A stretch of DNA of 49,096 nt. Origin: Muribaculaceae bacterium (GTDB lineage Bacteria; Bacteroidota; Bacteroidia; Bacteroidales; Muribaculaceae). The translations under genes were made by a program, and so were the position numbers. The stretch spans positions 978,062 to 1,027,157 of the forward strand of contig JAMPHP010000001.1 of the NCBI GenBank assembly GCA_023663365.1, in the 5' to 3' direction. Positions 32,382-42,344 of this stretch are shown one piece after another. The notes under the pieces were generated by a model. The model was given only the letters and a program-made list of their open reading frames with translations, did not search any database and was not told the DNA's origin. The stretch's first letter is position 1; each line of letters begins with the position of its first letter.

Positions 32382-34073
32382 ATGCAGTTACTCGACTGGC
32401 TTGTCATCGGCCTTTTCTTCGTGGCCCTGATAGGCATTATCGTATGGGTAGTGCGGCAAAAGCAGAACAATGCCGCAGACTACTTCCTTGGAGGCAAGGA
32501 TGCTACATGGATAGCCATCGGCGCCTCAATATTCGCATCCAACATCGGCTCCGAACACCTCATCGGCCTCGCGGGCTCGGGCGCTGCCTCGGGCATGGCA
32601 ATGGCACACTGGGAAATCCAGGGCTGGATGATACTTATTCTCGGCTGGGTATTCGTGCCCTTCTACTCGCGCTCGATGGTCTACACCATGCCAGAGTTTC
32701 TCGAGCGGCGCTACAACTCGGCCTCCCGCACCATCCTCTCGCTTATCTCACTGATAAGCTACGTGCTCACAAAGGTGGCCGTGACGGTCTACGCCGGCGG
32801 TCTTGTGTTCCAGCAGGTGTTCGGCATCGACACTCTCTGGGGCATCGATTTCTTCTGGATTGCAGCAATCGGTCTTGTGCTGATCACTGCCCTCTACACC
32901 ATCTTCGGCGGCATGAAGTCGGTGCTCTACACCTCTGTGCTGCAGACGCCCATCCTGCTCCTTGGCTCGCTTATCATCCTTGTGCTCGGCCTTAAAGAAC
33001 TTGGTGGCTGGCAGAAGATGATGGAAATATGCTCTTCGGTAGAAGTGAACCAGTACGGCGACACGATGACCAACCTCATCCGCGACAACGGCGACGCTCA
33101 GTTCCCCTGGCTGGGAGCGCTCATCGGCTCGGCCGTGATCGGCTTCTGGTACTGGTGTACCGACCAGTTCATCGTGCAGCGTGTGCTCTCGGGCAAGAAT
33201 GAGCGTGAGGCTCGCCGCGGTACCATCTTCGGCGCCTATCTCAAGCTGCTGCCGGTGTTCCTCTTCCTCATCCCCGGCATGATTGCCTTTGCCCTCCACC
33301 AGAGCCAGGGCTCCTTCCTGCCACTGCTTGAAAACGGCAACCTCAACACCGACGCCGCCTTCCCAACTCTCGTAGCCAAGCTCCTGCCCGCAGGCGTGAA
33401 GGGCCTCATCGTGTGCGGCATCCTCGCAGCGCTCATGAGCTCGCTGGCATCGCTCTTCAACTCCTCGGCTGCCCTCTTCACCATCGACTTCTACCAGCGC
33501 TACAAGCCCGACACCGATCCCCGCAAGCTCGTCCGCATCGGCCAGGCTGCCACCGTGGTAATCGTAATCCTCGGCATACTCTGGATACCCATCATGCGCT
33601 CCATCGGCGATGTGCTCTACCTCTATCTGCAGGATGTGCAGTCGGTGCTCGCTCCCGGCATCGCGGCAGCCTTCCTCCTCGGTGTCTGCTGGAAGCGCTG
33701 CTCGGCACAGGGCGGCCTCTGGGCTCTCGTATCGGGCCTTGTAATCGGCCTCACCCGCCTTGCCGCCAAGGTCTACTACAGCAACGCCGGCATCACTCCC
33801 GGCAGCGAGGGTGGCAGCCTCTTCCAGTACATCTTCTTCGACACCAACTGGCTCTTCTTCTGCGGCTGGATGCTTCTGTTCTGCTGCCTTGTGGCCGTGG
33901 TGGTATCGCTCTTCACCAAGGCTCCCGCGCCCGAGAAAATCCGCGGTCTCGTGTTCGGCACCTCCACCGCCGAGCAGCGTGCCGCCACCCGTGCCAGCTG
34001 GAACAAGTGGGATGTGATCCACTCTGTGATTATCCTCGGTATCACCGTAGCCTTCTACATCTATTTCTGGTAA
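32382..34073 (+). CDS. Sodium/sugar symporter (SSS family)
   Basis: A 563-residue transporter with about 14 transmembrane helices of the SGLT type. SIFASNIGSEHLIGLAGSGA (about residues 47-66), the WILGWVFVPFY-like second helix, YWCTDQFIVQRVLSGKNERE and the long C-terminal helices fit. Sugar uptake is coupled to sodium. Located 27 nt after galM and 15 nt before araR, it most likely imports L-arabinose. Confidence 0.93.
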   Translation: MQLLDWLVIGLFFVALIGIIVWVVRQKQNNAADYFLGGKDATWIAIGASIFASNIGSEHLIGLAGSGAASGMAMAHWEIQGWMILILGWVFVPFYSRSMVYTMPEFLERRYNSASRTILSLISLISYVLTKVAVTVYAGGLVFQQVFGIDTLWGIDFFWIAAIGLVLITALYTIFGGMKSVLYTSVLQTPILLLGSLIILVLGLKELGGWQKMMEICSSVEVNQYGDTMTNLIRDNGDAQFPWLGALIGSAVIGFWYWCTDQFIVQRVLSGKNEREARRGTIFGAYLKLLPVFLFLIPGMIAFALHQSQGSFLPLLENGNLNTDAAFPTLVAKLLPAGVKGLIVCGILAALMSSLASLFNSSAALFTIDFYQRYKPDTDPRKLVRIGQAATVVIVILGILWIPIMRSIGDVLYLYLQDVQSVLAPGIAAAFLLGVCWKRCSAQGGLWALVSGLVIGLTRLAAKVYYSNAGITPGSEGGSLFQYIFFDTNWLFFCGWMLLFCCLVAVVVSLFTKAPAPEKIRGLVFGTSTAEQRAATRASWNKWDVIHSVIILGITVAFYIYFW

Positions 34074-34088
34074 AGAGCACGACGGCAG

Positions 34089-34766
34089 ATGAATTCCTGG
34101 TACAGCACACACAGCAAGCACTATGTGGCCGTGGACTGCATCATCTTCGGACTCCGGGGGAGCAGGCTGAGCGTACTTCTTGCTCAGCGCTCCTTCGAGC
34201 CCGAGAAAGGGAAGTGGTCGCTGATGGGAGGCTTCGTGGAAGCCGACGAGAGCATCGACTCGGCCGCTACCCGCGTACTGCGCCAGCTCACCGGCCTCGA
34301 CCACGTGTATATGTGGCAGGTGGGTGCCTTCGGCGCTGTGGACCGCGACCCCGGCGAGCGCGTGGTGTCGGTGGCCTACAACGCCCTGCTCAACACTGCC
34401 GATGTCGATGAGCGTCTGCTGCAGGCGCACAATGCAATCTGGGTAGACCTCGGCGAGCTCCCCGAGCTCGGCTTCGACCATCCGCTCATGATAGAATGTG
34501 CCCTGAAGGCTTTGCGCCGCCGCATGGCTCACGAGCCCCTGGCATTCCGCCTGCTTGGCCCCGAATTTACTCTTACGCGCCTTCAGGAGCTCTACGAAGT
34601 GGTCAACGGCGAGAGCCTCGACAAGCGCAACTTCCGAAAGCGCGTGGCCGAGAACGCCTGCATAGAGCCCACAGGCCATATCGACAAAGCCGGTTCGCGC
34701 CGCGGTGCCATGCTTTACCGCTTCAATCCCGAAACATATTCACGGCTTGGCACGTTCAAGCTATAA
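34089..34766 (+). CDS. araR: Nudix-type transcriptional regulator AraR
   Basis: A 225-residue regulator: an N-terminal Nudix domain (about 10-140) and a C-terminal winged helix (about 150-225, with LTRLQELYEVVNGESLDKRN and FRKRV). The Nudix box region GGFVEADESIDSAATRVLRQ has lost the catalytic REUxEE glutamates, as in regulators that bind ligand but do not hydrolyse. In Bacteroidetes this type, AraR, represses arabinose genes and is released by L-arabinose. The operator on the galM promoter is its likely target, which would make the operon self-regulating. Confidence 0.88.
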   Translation: MNSWYSTHSKHYVAVDCIIFGLRGSRLSVLLAQRSFEPEKGKWSLMGGFVEADESIDSAATRVLRQLTGLDHVYMWQVGAFGAVDRDPGERVVSVAYNALLNTADVDERLLQAHNAIWVDLGELPELGFDHPLMIECALKALRRRMAHEPLAFRLLGPEFTLTRLQELYEVVNGESLDKRNFRKRVAENACIEPTGHIDKAGSRRGAMLYRFNPETYSRLGTFKL

Positions 34767-34796
34767 ATCCGTATTTTTCAAATCATACAATATACA

Positions 34797-35486
34797 ATGC
34801 TCGAAGAACTCAAAGAAAAAGTGTACCGCGCCAATCTCGCACTGGTCGAGCACGGGCTGGTGATATTCACCTGGGGCAACGTGAGCGGCATCGACCGCGA
34901 GCGCGGGCTGGTGGTAATCAAGCCCAGCGGCGTGAGCTACGATGCCATGAAAGCATCCGACATGGTTGTGGTTGACCTTGCCACAGGCAAAGTAGTTGAA
35001 GGCTCGCTCCGCCCGTCGAGCGACACTCCCACTCATCTGGCTCTTTACCGCGCCTTCCCCGAGGCCGGCGGTGTGGTGCACACTCACTCGACCTATGCCA
35101 CAGCGTGGGCTCAGGCCGGCATGGACCTGCCCAACATCGGCACCACACATGCCGACTACTTCCACGATGCCGTGCCCTGCACACCCGATATGACCGCTGC
35201 CGAAGTAGGCGGCGACTACGAGCTCGAGACCGGCAACGTGATCGTACGCCGCTTCGCAGCCATCAACCCCGTGCACACGCCCGGTGTGCTGGTGAAGAAC
35301 CACGGCCCCTTTACCTGGGGCAAAACTCCCGATGAGGCCGTGCACAACGCCGTTGTGCTCGAGCAAATCGCCAAGATGGCCTTCATAGCCTACTCCGTGA
35401 ACCCCGGTCTGACCATGAACCCGCTCCTCATAGAGAAGCACTTCAACCGCAAGCATGGCCCCGGCGCTTACTATGGCCAGAAATAA
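34797..35486 (+). CDS. araD: L-ribulose-5-phosphate 4-epimerase
   Basis: A 229-residue class II aldolase-type enzyme converting L-ribulose 5-phosphate to D-xylulose 5-phosphate. [23 protein letters not shown] (phosphate site), [14 protein letters not shown] (zinc His pair) and [18 protein letters not shown] are the family landmarks; [13 protein letters not shown] holds a further zinc His. It lies between araR and araA. Confidence 0.96.
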   Translation: MLEELKEKVYRANLALVEHGLVIFTWGNVSGIDRERGLVVIKPSGVSYDAMKASDMVVVDLATGKVVEGSLRPSSDTPTHLALYRAFPEAGGVVHTHSTYATAWAQAGMDLPNIGTTHADYFHDAVPCTPDMTAAEVGGDYELETGNVIVRRFAAINPVHTPGVLVKNHGPFTWGKTPDEAVHNAVVLEQIAKMAFIAYSVNPGLTMNPLLIEKHFNRKHGPGAYYGQK

Positions 35487-35519
35487 TTTTATCAACGAAC
35501 AAATTTTAACCCCTATACA

Positions 35520-37061
35520 ATGAATACATTCTCAAACTACGAGGTGTGGTGGGTGACAGGCGCCCAGCTCCTCTATGGCGGCGACGCTGTCGTGGCCGTC
35601 GACGCTCACTCACGTGAAATGGTGGAAGGCCTCAACAATTCCGGCCGTCTGCCCGTGAAGGTTGTCTACAAAGGCACTGCAAACTCCTCTAAGGAGGTTT
35701 CCGACATAATGAAAGCCGCGAACAACGACGAGCACTGCGTGGGCATCATCACTTGGATGCACACTTTCTCGCCTGCAAAGATGTGGATTCACGGCCTCCA
35801 ACAGCTCAATAAACCTCTCCTCCACTTCCACACCCAGTACAATGCCGAGATACCCTGGGAGACCATGGACATGGACTTCATGAACCTCAACCAGAGCGCT
35901 CACGGCGACCGTGAGTTCGGCCATATCTGCACCCGTATGCGCCTCCGCCGTAAGGTGGTCGTAGGCCACTGGACCGACCCCAAGGCTATCGAGAAGATTG
36001 CCGTGTGGGAGCGCGTGGCAGCTGCATGGGCCGACTCGCAGGATATGCTCATCCTCCGCTTCGGCGACCAGATGAACAACGTGGCCGTGACCGACGGCGA
36101 CAAGGTTGAGGCCGAGCAGCGCCTTGGCTATCACGTGGACTACTGCCCCGTGAGCAAGCTCATGGAGTACTGGAAGAAGGTCAGCGAAGCCGACACCGAA
36201 GCTCTCGTAGCCACCTACTTCAAGGAGTATGCACACGATGCCGCCCTCGAGGACAAGAGTTCCGAAGGCTACAAGGTGATCTACAATGCCGCCCGCGCCG
36301 AGCTCGCAATCCGCGCAATCCTCACCGAGACAGGCGCCAAGGGTTTCACTACAAACTTCGACGACCTCGGCACAAACGACATCAACGATCCCAAGTTCGT
36401 GGGCTTCGACCAGATTCCCGGCCTCGCTTCGCAGCGCCTCATGGCTGAAGGCTACGGCTTCGGCGCCGAAGGCGACTGGAAGAGCGCAGCTCTCTACCGC
36501 ACCGTATGGTTCATGAGCCGGGGCCTGCCCAAAGGCTGCTCATTCCTTGAGGATTACACCCTCAACTTCAACGGTGCCGACAGCTCCATCCTCCAGGCTC
36601 ACATGCTCGAGGTGTGCCCCCTCATCGCCGAAGAGCGCCCGCGCCTCGAGGTCCACTTCCTCGGCATAGGCATCCGCAAGGCTCAGACCGCACGCCTGGT
36701 GTTCACCTCCAAGCCCATGCCCGGCATCACGGCCACCGTGGTAGACCTCGGCAACCGTTTCCGCCTTATTGTCAACGACGTAGAGTGCCTCAAGTCGAAG
36801 CCTCTGCCCAAGCTCCCCGTGGCTTCCGCTCTCTGGAAGCCCATGCCCGACTTCGAGACCGGCGCCGCTGCATGGATTCTCGCCGGCGGCACACACCACT
36901 CCTGCTTCTCCTACGACCTCACACCCGAGTATTGGGAGGACTACGCCGAGATTGCCGGCATAGAGATGCTGCGTATCGACAAAGACACCACAATCCCCGC
37001 TTTCAAGAACGAGCTGCGCTGGAACGAGGTGTACTACATGCTCAATAAATCGCTCTGCTGA
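35520..37061 (+). CDS. araA: L-arabinose isomerase
   Basis: A 513-residue enzyme converting L-arabinose to L-ribulose. NYEVWWVTGAQLLYG at the start, WMHTFSPAKMWIHGL, PLLHFHTQYN, SCVM-like and FLEDYTLNF (Glu region), and ILAGGTHHSCFSYDL with the catalytic His pair are all present. It ends 1 nt before the kinase gene. Confidence 0.97.
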   Translation: MNTFSNYEVWWVTGAQLLYGGDAVVAVDAHSREMVEGLNNSGRLPVKVVYKGTANSSKEVSDIMKAANNDEHCVGIITWMHTFSPAKMWIHGLQQLNKPLLHFHTQYNAEIPWETMDMDFMNLNQSAHGDREFGHICTRMRLRRKVVVGHWTDPKAIEKIAVWERVAAAWADSQDMLILRFGDQMNNVAVTDGDKVEAEQRLGYHVDYCPVSKLMEYWKKVSEADTEALVATYFKEYAHDAALEDKSSEGYKVIYNAARAELAIRAILTETGAKGFTTNFDDLGTNDINDPKFVGFDQIPGLASQRLMAEGYGFGAEGDWKSAALYRTVWFMSRGLPKGCSFLEDYTLNFNGADSSILQAHMLEVCPLIAEERPRLEVHFLGIGIRKAQTARLVFTSKPMPGITATVVDLGNRFRLIVNDVECLKSKPLPKLPVASALWKPMPDFETGAAAWILAGGTHHSCFSYDLTPEYWEDYAEIAGIEMLRIDKDTTIPAFKNELRWNEVYYMLNKSLC

Positions 37062-37062
37062 T

Positions 37063-38661
37063 ATGGCTGAGAAAGCACGACAGACCATAGCCGCGGGCCG
37101 CGCCGCGCTCGGCATCGAGTTTGGCTCGACCCGCATAAAGGCTGTGCTTATCGACGAAGAGATGCGTCCGATAGCACAGGGCAGCCATCAGTGGGAGAAC
37201 ATGCTCTCCGACGGCCTGTGGACATATCCGCTCGAGGCAATCTGGTTTGGTCTTCAGGACTGCTACCGCGACCTTTGCGAGGATGTTCGCAAGCGCTACG
37301 ACGTCGAAATCGAAGAGCTCGCAGCCATAGGTATCAGCGCCATGATGCACGGCTACATGCCTTTTGATGCCGAAGGGCGTCTGCTCACCGGCTTCCGCAC
37401 CTGGCGCAATACCAACACCGGCGCGGCTGCGGCAGAGCTTTCGGAGCGCTTCCGCTTCAACATACCGCTCCGATGGAGCATCTCGCATCTGTATCAAGCC
37501 ATCCTCAACGGCGAGGAGCACACTTCGCAGGTGGCGTTCTTCACCACTCTGGCAGGATATATACACTGGCAGCTCACAAGCCGCAAGGTGCTCGGTGTAG
37601 GCGATGCCTCGGGTATGCTGCCCATCGACTCGGCAACAGGCGACTACTCGGCCGAGATGATGGCAATGTTCGATGCGATGGCTTCGGAGAAAGGATTCAC
37701 GCAGCCGGTGCGCTCCATCCTGCCCGACATCCTCACGGCAGGCGAAAACGCCGGCACACTCACCGAGGAGGGAGCCAAGCGCCTCGACATCAGCGGCAGG
37801 CTCAAGGCCGGTGTGCCTTTCTGCCCGCCCGAAGGCGATGCGGGCACAGGCATGGTAGCCACCAACGCCGTGAAGAAGCACACTGGCAATGTGTCGGCAG
37901 GTACCTCGTCGTTCTCTATGATTGTCCTCGACAAAGAGCTCTCGCAACCCTACGAGATGATCGACATGGTGACTACCCCCGACGGAAGCCCCGTGGCGAT
38001 GGTGCACTGCAACAACTGCACGTCTGACCTCAATGCCTGGGTGGGTATCTTCGCCGAATTTGCTCAGAGACTGGGCTGTGATGCCGACCTAAACGACATC
38101 TACGCCACTCTCTACAACAGCGCCCTCGACGGCGACACCGACTGCGGAGGCGTGATGGCCTACAACTACTACTCCGGCGAGCCCGTGATGGGGCTTGAGG
38201 AAGGTCGCCCTCTGCTCGTCCGCAATCTCGGCGCTCGCTTCAATCTCGCCAACTTCATGCGGGCAAACCTATGCGCGTCGGTGGCCGTTCTCAAGGTCGG
38301 CAACGACATCCTCTTCAATCAGGAGCACGTAAAGGTCGACCGTATCACCGGCCACGGTGGTCTCTTCAAGACTCCCGGTGTGGGCCAGCGTATTCTCGCC
38401 GCCGCCCTCAACTCGCCCATCTCTGTGATGTCGACAGCCGGCGAAGGCGGTGCATGGGGCATGGCCCTGCTGGCTCGCTTCATGGACTCCAACCCCTCGA
38501 AGCTCAGCCTGCCCGACTGGCTCGACAGCTGCGTCTTCGCCGGGAACACCGGCTCAAAGATAGCACCTACACCCGAAGAGGTCGAGGGCTTCGAGCGCTA
38601 TATTGCCCGATACATCGACGTCCTGCCCGTGGAGAAAGCCGCAGTGGCGGCTCTTTCATAG
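37063..38661 (+). CDS. araB: FGGY kinase, probable L-ribulokinase
   Basis: A 532-residue sugar kinase. ALGIEFGSTRIKAVLIDEEM (phosphate loop, about 14-33), ISAMMHGYMPFD, RTWRNTNTG, and EGDAGTGMVATNAV with SAGTSSFSMIVLD in the second half are FGGY features. The subgroup differs from E. coli AraB and resembles the Bacteroides arabinose-operon kinase. It closes the pathway by phosphorylating L-ribulose for AraD, inferred from its place directly after araA. Confidence 0.88.
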   Translation: MAEKARQTIAAGRAALGIEFGSTRIKAVLIDEEMRPIAQGSHQWENMLSDGLWTYPLEAIWFGLQDCYRDLCEDVRKRYDVEIEELAAIGISAMMHGYMPFDAEGRLLTGFRTWRNTNTGAAAAELSERFRFNIPLRWSISHLYQAILNGEEHTSQVAFFTTLAGYIHWQLTSRKVLGVGDASGMLPIDSATGDYSAEMMAMFDAMASEKGFTQPVRSILPDILTAGENAGTLTEEGAKRLDISGRLKAGVPFCPPEGDAGTGMVATNAVKKHTGNVSAGTSSFSMIVLDKELSQPYEMIDMVTTPDGSPVAMVHCNNCTSDLNAWVGIFAEFAQRLGCDADLNDIYATLYNSALDGDTDCGGVMAYNYYSGEPVMGLEEGRPLLVRNLGARFNLANFMRANLCASVAVLKVGNDILFNQEHVKVDRITGHGGLFKTPGVGQRILAAALNSPISVMSTAGEGGAWGMALLARFMDSNPSKLSLPDWLDSCVFAGNTGSKIAPTPEEVEGFERYIARYIDVLPVEKAAVAALS

Positions 38662-38682
38662 TCTTGGACGAAACATCTGCAC

Positions 38683-38721
38683 AGAGCTCCGCACCCACAC
38701 CGGGCGCGGAGCTCTTTCTTT
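38683..38721 (+). terminator. Intrinsic terminator of the arabinose operon
   Basis: A perfect 10-bp stem (38683-38692 with 38706-38715), a 13-nt loop and a TTTCTTT tail. Confidence 0.88.
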
Positions 38722-38734
38722 GAGGAATTTTTCG

Positions 38735-38742
38735 TAATTTTG
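38735..38742 (+). promoter_or_regulatory. -7 element of tex
   Basis: TAATTTTG ends 7 nt before ATG 38750, so the mRNA would be nearly leaderless. No -33 TTTG is at normal spacing. Confidence 0.5.
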
Positions 38743-38749
38743 TGTGATT

Positions 38750-40912
38750 ATGGAAACGAATGACCAACACAAAATATACAGCGCCGTGGCAGCCCGCCTC
38801 GCACTGCCACTCAAAGGAGTGCAGGCTTGCGCCGAACTTCTCGACCAGGGTGCCACAGTGCCTTTTATAAGCCGCTACCGCAAGGAGCGCACCGGCTCGC
38901 TCGACGAAGTGGCCGTGCGCTCAGTGGAGAGCGCCCTCAAAGCAGTGCGCGAGCTCGAAGCCCGGCGCGAATTTATCAGCTCCGCCATAGCCGAGGCCGG
39001 GGCCTTGACGCCCGAGCTGGCCGCCCGACTTGCCGAAGCCGACAGCATGACAGCGCTCGAAGATATATACGCTCCATTCAAACCGCGCCGTCGCACACGA
39101 GCCACAATAGCCCGCGAAAAAGGTCTTGAGCCTCTTGCCCGCATCATCATGAGCGGTAAAGCACACGACTGCCGCAGTGCCGCCGCGCGCTTCGCAGGAA
39201 ACGACGAAGTGGCCGATACCGATGATGCTCTTGCCGGTGCGGCCGACATCATTGCCGAATGGGCTGCCGACTCGGCACGGCTCCGTGGCATCACTCGCAA
39301 CGTCTACCGTCGCAGCGGCTCAATCATCACAGCTGCCGCCAAAGGCAAGGAGGCCGAGCTCGAAGCCACACCCTACGCCCAATATGCCGAATTCTCGCAA
39401 AGCGTGCGCCGCATAGCCTCACACCAGTATCTGGCACTGCGCCGAGCTGAGAAAGAAGGGCTCATAAAAGTGAAGTATTCGCTCGGCAATGCCGATGGTG
39501 AGCTTATTGACGCTCTGTGCCGCGCCTTCGTACCTCGCCATGCCACAGGCGAATGTGCACACCTTATCGAAGATGCCGTAGCCGATGCCGCGGGCCGTCT
39601 GCTCCGCCCCTCCGTCGAGACCGAGATTTCGGCCTCGCTCAAGGATGAAGCCGACCGCGTGGCTATCGACATTTTCTCGGGCAACCTGCGTCAGCTCCTC
39701 CTCGCCGCACCACTCAAAGGCCTGCGCGTACTTGCCCTCGACCCCGGCTACCGCACAGGCTGCAAGGTGGTGGCGCTCGATGCCCAAGGCTCGCTGCTGG
39801 CCGACACCGTAATCTACCCTGCCCCACCCCGCTCCGACACTACCGGGGCAGCAAGCGCTCTCGCGCGCCTTATCGACCGATACAAACTCGAGGCCATAGC
39901 ACTGGGCAACGGCACGGCTTCGCGCGAGACCGAGAAATTTCTGAAAGATTTTCATGTGATGGAGCCTTCACGGATATTCGTAGTGAGCGAAAGCGGAGCC
40001 TCCGTCTACTCCGCATCCGACCTCGGGCGTGCCGAGATGCCCGACAAGGACGTGACCGTGCGCGGCGCCGTGTCGATAGGCCGACGGCTCATCGACCCTC
40101 TCGCCGAGCTCGTCAAAATCGACCCCAAGGCTATAGGTGTGGGCCAATACCAGCACGATGTGGATCAGACAAGGCTCAAAGACGCTCTCGACTATACCGT
40201 GATGAGCTGCGTAAACCTCGTGGGAGTGGATGTCAACACGGCCTCGGAGCGCCTGCTCTCCTACGTATCGGGCATAGGCCCGGCATTGGCGGCCAACATC
40301 GTGGCCTACCGCCGCGCCAACGGCGACTTCACCGACCGCCGTCAGCTGCGCAAAGTGCCGCGGCTCGGCGACAAAGCCTTTGAGCTCGCCGCCGGATTTC
40401 TGCGCGTGCCGCGTGGTGCCGAGCCTCTCGACAACACCGGCATACACCCCGAGAGCTACCATCTGGTGGCCGAAATGGCAAAAGCGATAGGAGCCAAGCC
40501 ACACGAACTTGCCGGAAATAAAACCCTGCTCGACACCATCGACATCGACACCCTCGCAGCAAAAGGACTGGGTGGACGGGAGACCATGGCCGACATCGTG
40601 ACAGAGCTCCGCAAACCAGGGCGCGACCCGCGCTCCGACGACAACGACTCCGCCTTCGTACCATCGGTAGAGAGCTTCGACCAGCTCACCGAAGGAATGT
40701 GGGTGGCAGGTGTCGTGAACAACATCACGGCATTCGGAGCATTCGTCGACCTCGGCATCAAGGAGAACGGCCTTCTGCACATATCCTGCATATCGCCGCG
40801 ACGCATCAACTCCGTGACCGATGTCCTTCACCTCGGCCAGCAACTTGACGTGCGCGTCATAGCCATCGACCGCACCCGCCGACGCATCAGTCTTTCACTT
40901 CTTCCTGCTTGA
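38750..40912 (+). CDS. tex: Tex family RNA-binding transcription accessory protein
   Basis: A 720-residue nucleic-acid-binding protein. In order: helical N-terminal region with PFISRYRKERTGSLDE and EDIYAPFKPRRRTRA; a YqgF-like domain with LALDPGYRTGCKVVALD (about 325-341); paired helix-hairpin-helix motifs near LLSYVSGIGPALAANIVAYR; and a C-terminal S1 domain from GMWVAGVVNNITAFGAFVDLG. ATG 38750 is used; GTG 38744 in frame lies inside the promoter's start region. It is followed after 10 nt by a beta-lactamase gene. Confidence 0.95.
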   Translation: METNDQHKIYSAVAARLALPLKGVQACAELLDQGATVPFISRYRKERTGSLDEVAVRSVESALKAVRELEARREFISSAIAEAGALTPELAARLAEADSMTALEDIYAPFKPRRRTRATIAREKGLEPLARIIMSGKAHDCRSAAARFAGNDEVADTDDALAGAADIIAEWAADSARLRGITRNVYRRSGSIITAAAKGKEAELEATPYAQYAEFSQSVRRIASHQYLALRRAEKEGLIKVKYSLGNADGELIDALCRAFVPRHATGECAHLIEDAVADAAGRLLRPSVETEISASLKDEADRVAIDIFSGNLRQLLLAAPLKGLRVLALDPGYRTGCKVVALDAQGSLLADTVIYPAPPRSDTTGAASALARLIDRYKLEAIALGNGTASRETEKFLKDFHVMEPSRIFVVSESGASVYSASDLGRAEMPDKDVTVRGAVSIGRRLIDPLAELVKIDPKAIGVGQYQHDVDQTRLKDALDYTVMSCVNLVGVDVNTASERLLSYVSGIGPALAANIVAYRRANGDFTDRRQLRKVPRLGDKAFELAAGFLRVPRGAEPLDNTGIHPESYHLVAEMAKAIGAKPHELAGNKTLLDTIDIDTLAAKGLGGRETMADIVTELRKPGRDPRSDDNDSAFVPSVESFDQLTEGMWVAGVVNNITAFGAFVDLGIKENGLLHISCISPRRINSVTDVLHLGQQLDVRVIAIDRTRRRISLSLLPA

Positions 40913-40922
40913 TTTACCACAC

Positions 40923-41813
40923 ATGAAAATCGCCCACGCCCTCATCATCACCCTTGCACTGCTCACATCGGCATGCTCGCGCCCCAAAGCCTACACAGCC
41001 CTCACCGATGAGCTCCGCACCTTCGTAGCCGACAAAGATGCCACCATAGGCATAGCCCTGATTATCGACAGCAAAGACACCGTCAGCGTCAACGGTCACC
41101 GACACTTCCCCATGCTGAGCGTCTACAAGCTACCCATCGCCCTGGCGCTGGCCGATAAGCTCACCGCAGAAGCGTCCGCGCAAATTGAGCCCGTCCTGCT
41201 CACCAAAGCCGACCTGCGCCCCGACACCTACAGCCCCTTGCGCGACCGATATGCCTCAGACGACACCCTGACAACAACTCTCGACAGCCTCCTTGCATAC
41301 TCCCTGCAGCTAAGCGACAACAACGCCTCCGACGTGCTGCTCGCCATGGCCGGAGGTTCACCGCAGGTGATGAGCACCCTGGCCCGACAAGGCCTGTCGC
41401 AAGGCATCAAGGTGTCGAACTCGGAGCATGAGATGCACCTCGACCCCACCCTTTGCTACTCCAACAGCGCCACGCCCGTGGCCATGGCAACGCTCCTCGA
41501 CAGAGTCGATACCGAAGCCCGTGGACCACTGTTCGACACAATCAAGAAAAACCTCGAAAACTGCACCACAGGCACCGAACGCCTCAGCCGACCACTCAAA
41601 GGCACCGGAGCCACTATCGGACACAAGACCGGCACCGGCTTCATATTGCCCGACGGCCGACTGATGGCCGTCAACGATGCCGCCTACGTACACCTGCCCG
41701 ACGGGCACCGCTATACAATCGCCGTATTCATCGAAAACTCCGGCTACAGCTTCGCCGAGACCGAAGCTCTGATTGCCGCAATATCGGAAATAGCACTCAA
41801 GCACATCCACTGA
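40923..41813 (+). CDS. Class A beta-lactamase, subclass A2-like
   Basis: A 296-residue serine hydrolase. The signal is lipoprotein-like (LTSACSRP, Cys at 18). Active-site elements: Ser66 and Lys69 in FPMLSVYK, the SDN loop in LSDNNASDVLL, an Omega-loop Glu in NSEHEMHLDP, and KTG in GHKTGTGF. The style is that of the Bacteroidales CfxA/CblA/CepA group, which hydrolyse penicillins and cephalosporins; spectrum cannot be predicted. It sits 10 nt after tex, so it is probably chromosomal and co-transcribed rather than on a mobile element. Confidence 0.9.
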   Translation: MKIAHALIITLALLTSACSRPKAYTALTDELRTFVADKDATIGIALIIDSKDTVSVNGHRHFPMLSVYKLPIALALADKLTAEASAQIEPVLLTKADLRPDTYSPLRDRYASDDTLTTTLDSLLAYSLQLSDNNASDVLLAMAGGSPQVMSTLARQGLSQGIKVSNSEHEMHLDPTLCYSNSATPVAMATLLDRVDTEARGPLFDTIKKNLENCTTGTERLSRPLKGTGATIGHKTGTGFILPDGRLMAVNDAAYVHLPDGHRYTIAVFIENSGYSFAETEALIAAISEIALKHIH

Positions 41814-41821
41814 CACCAACC

Positions 41822-42181
41822 ATGGACATCTTCCGCTTCCGCGAATATTGCCTGTCATTTGAAGGCGTCGAAGAGAAAACTCCCTTCGGCAAATTTGCCG
41901 CACGATTCGACTCCGTACTCGTATTCTACGTGTGCGGCCACATGTTCTGCTTCTTCGACATGGACAACTTCACCACCGTCACCGTGAAAGGACACCCCGA
42001 GCGCATAGCCACACTGCATGAGACACGCGCCTCATGCTCCAGCCCCCGCAACATGAGCCCCAAATACTGGATAGAGCTCACACTCGGCGGCGACATCTCC
42101 GACACCGAAATACTCGACATGATAAAAAATTCCTACGAAATCGTGCGCGCGCAGTATTCACGCCAAAAAACGGCAAAATAA
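41822..42181 (+). CDS. MmcQ/YjbR family protein
   Basis: A 119-residue small protein. FREYCLSFEGVEEKTPFGK at the start, FDMDNFTTVTVKGHPERIA in the middle and PKYWIELTLGGDISDTEI toward the end fit the CyaY-like MmcQ/YjbR family. DNA binding has been suggested; the role is unknown. It follows the beta-lactamase by 8 nt. ATG 41822 is chosen as the first codon giving the family start. Confidence 0.85.
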   Translation: MDIFRFREYCLSFEGVEEKTPFGKFAARFDSVLVFYVCGHMFCFFDMDNFTTVTVKGHPERIATLHETRASCSSPRNMSPKYWIELTLGGDISDTEILDMIKNSYEIVRAQYSRQKTAK

Positions 42182-42290
42182 GCCCCTCAGACACCTCCCG
42201 GTGCAACACATTGACAATCCACACCTTAGCAACAGTATTAAAAAAGACGCGAAAAAAATTAGAAAATTTTCAAAAAAAGTCACCAAAAAA

Positions 42291-42322
42291 TTTGGAGAAT
42301 TAAAAAATCGTCCGTAACTTTG
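42291..42322 (+). promoter_or_regulatory. tRNA-Lys promoter
   Basis: TTTG (42291-42294), 20-nt spacer, TAACTTTG (42315-42322): perfect -33/-7 pair, 22 nt before the tRNA. Confidence 0.8.
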
Positions 42323-42344
42323 CACCGCAATTGAGAAAGACAAT

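Noticed and set aside
32748..34679. A 643-codon open frame antisense to the SSS transporter and araR
   Set aside because: It is antisense to two well-recognised genes, has no family match that I can see, and long antisense frames are expected with this GC-rich third-position codon use.
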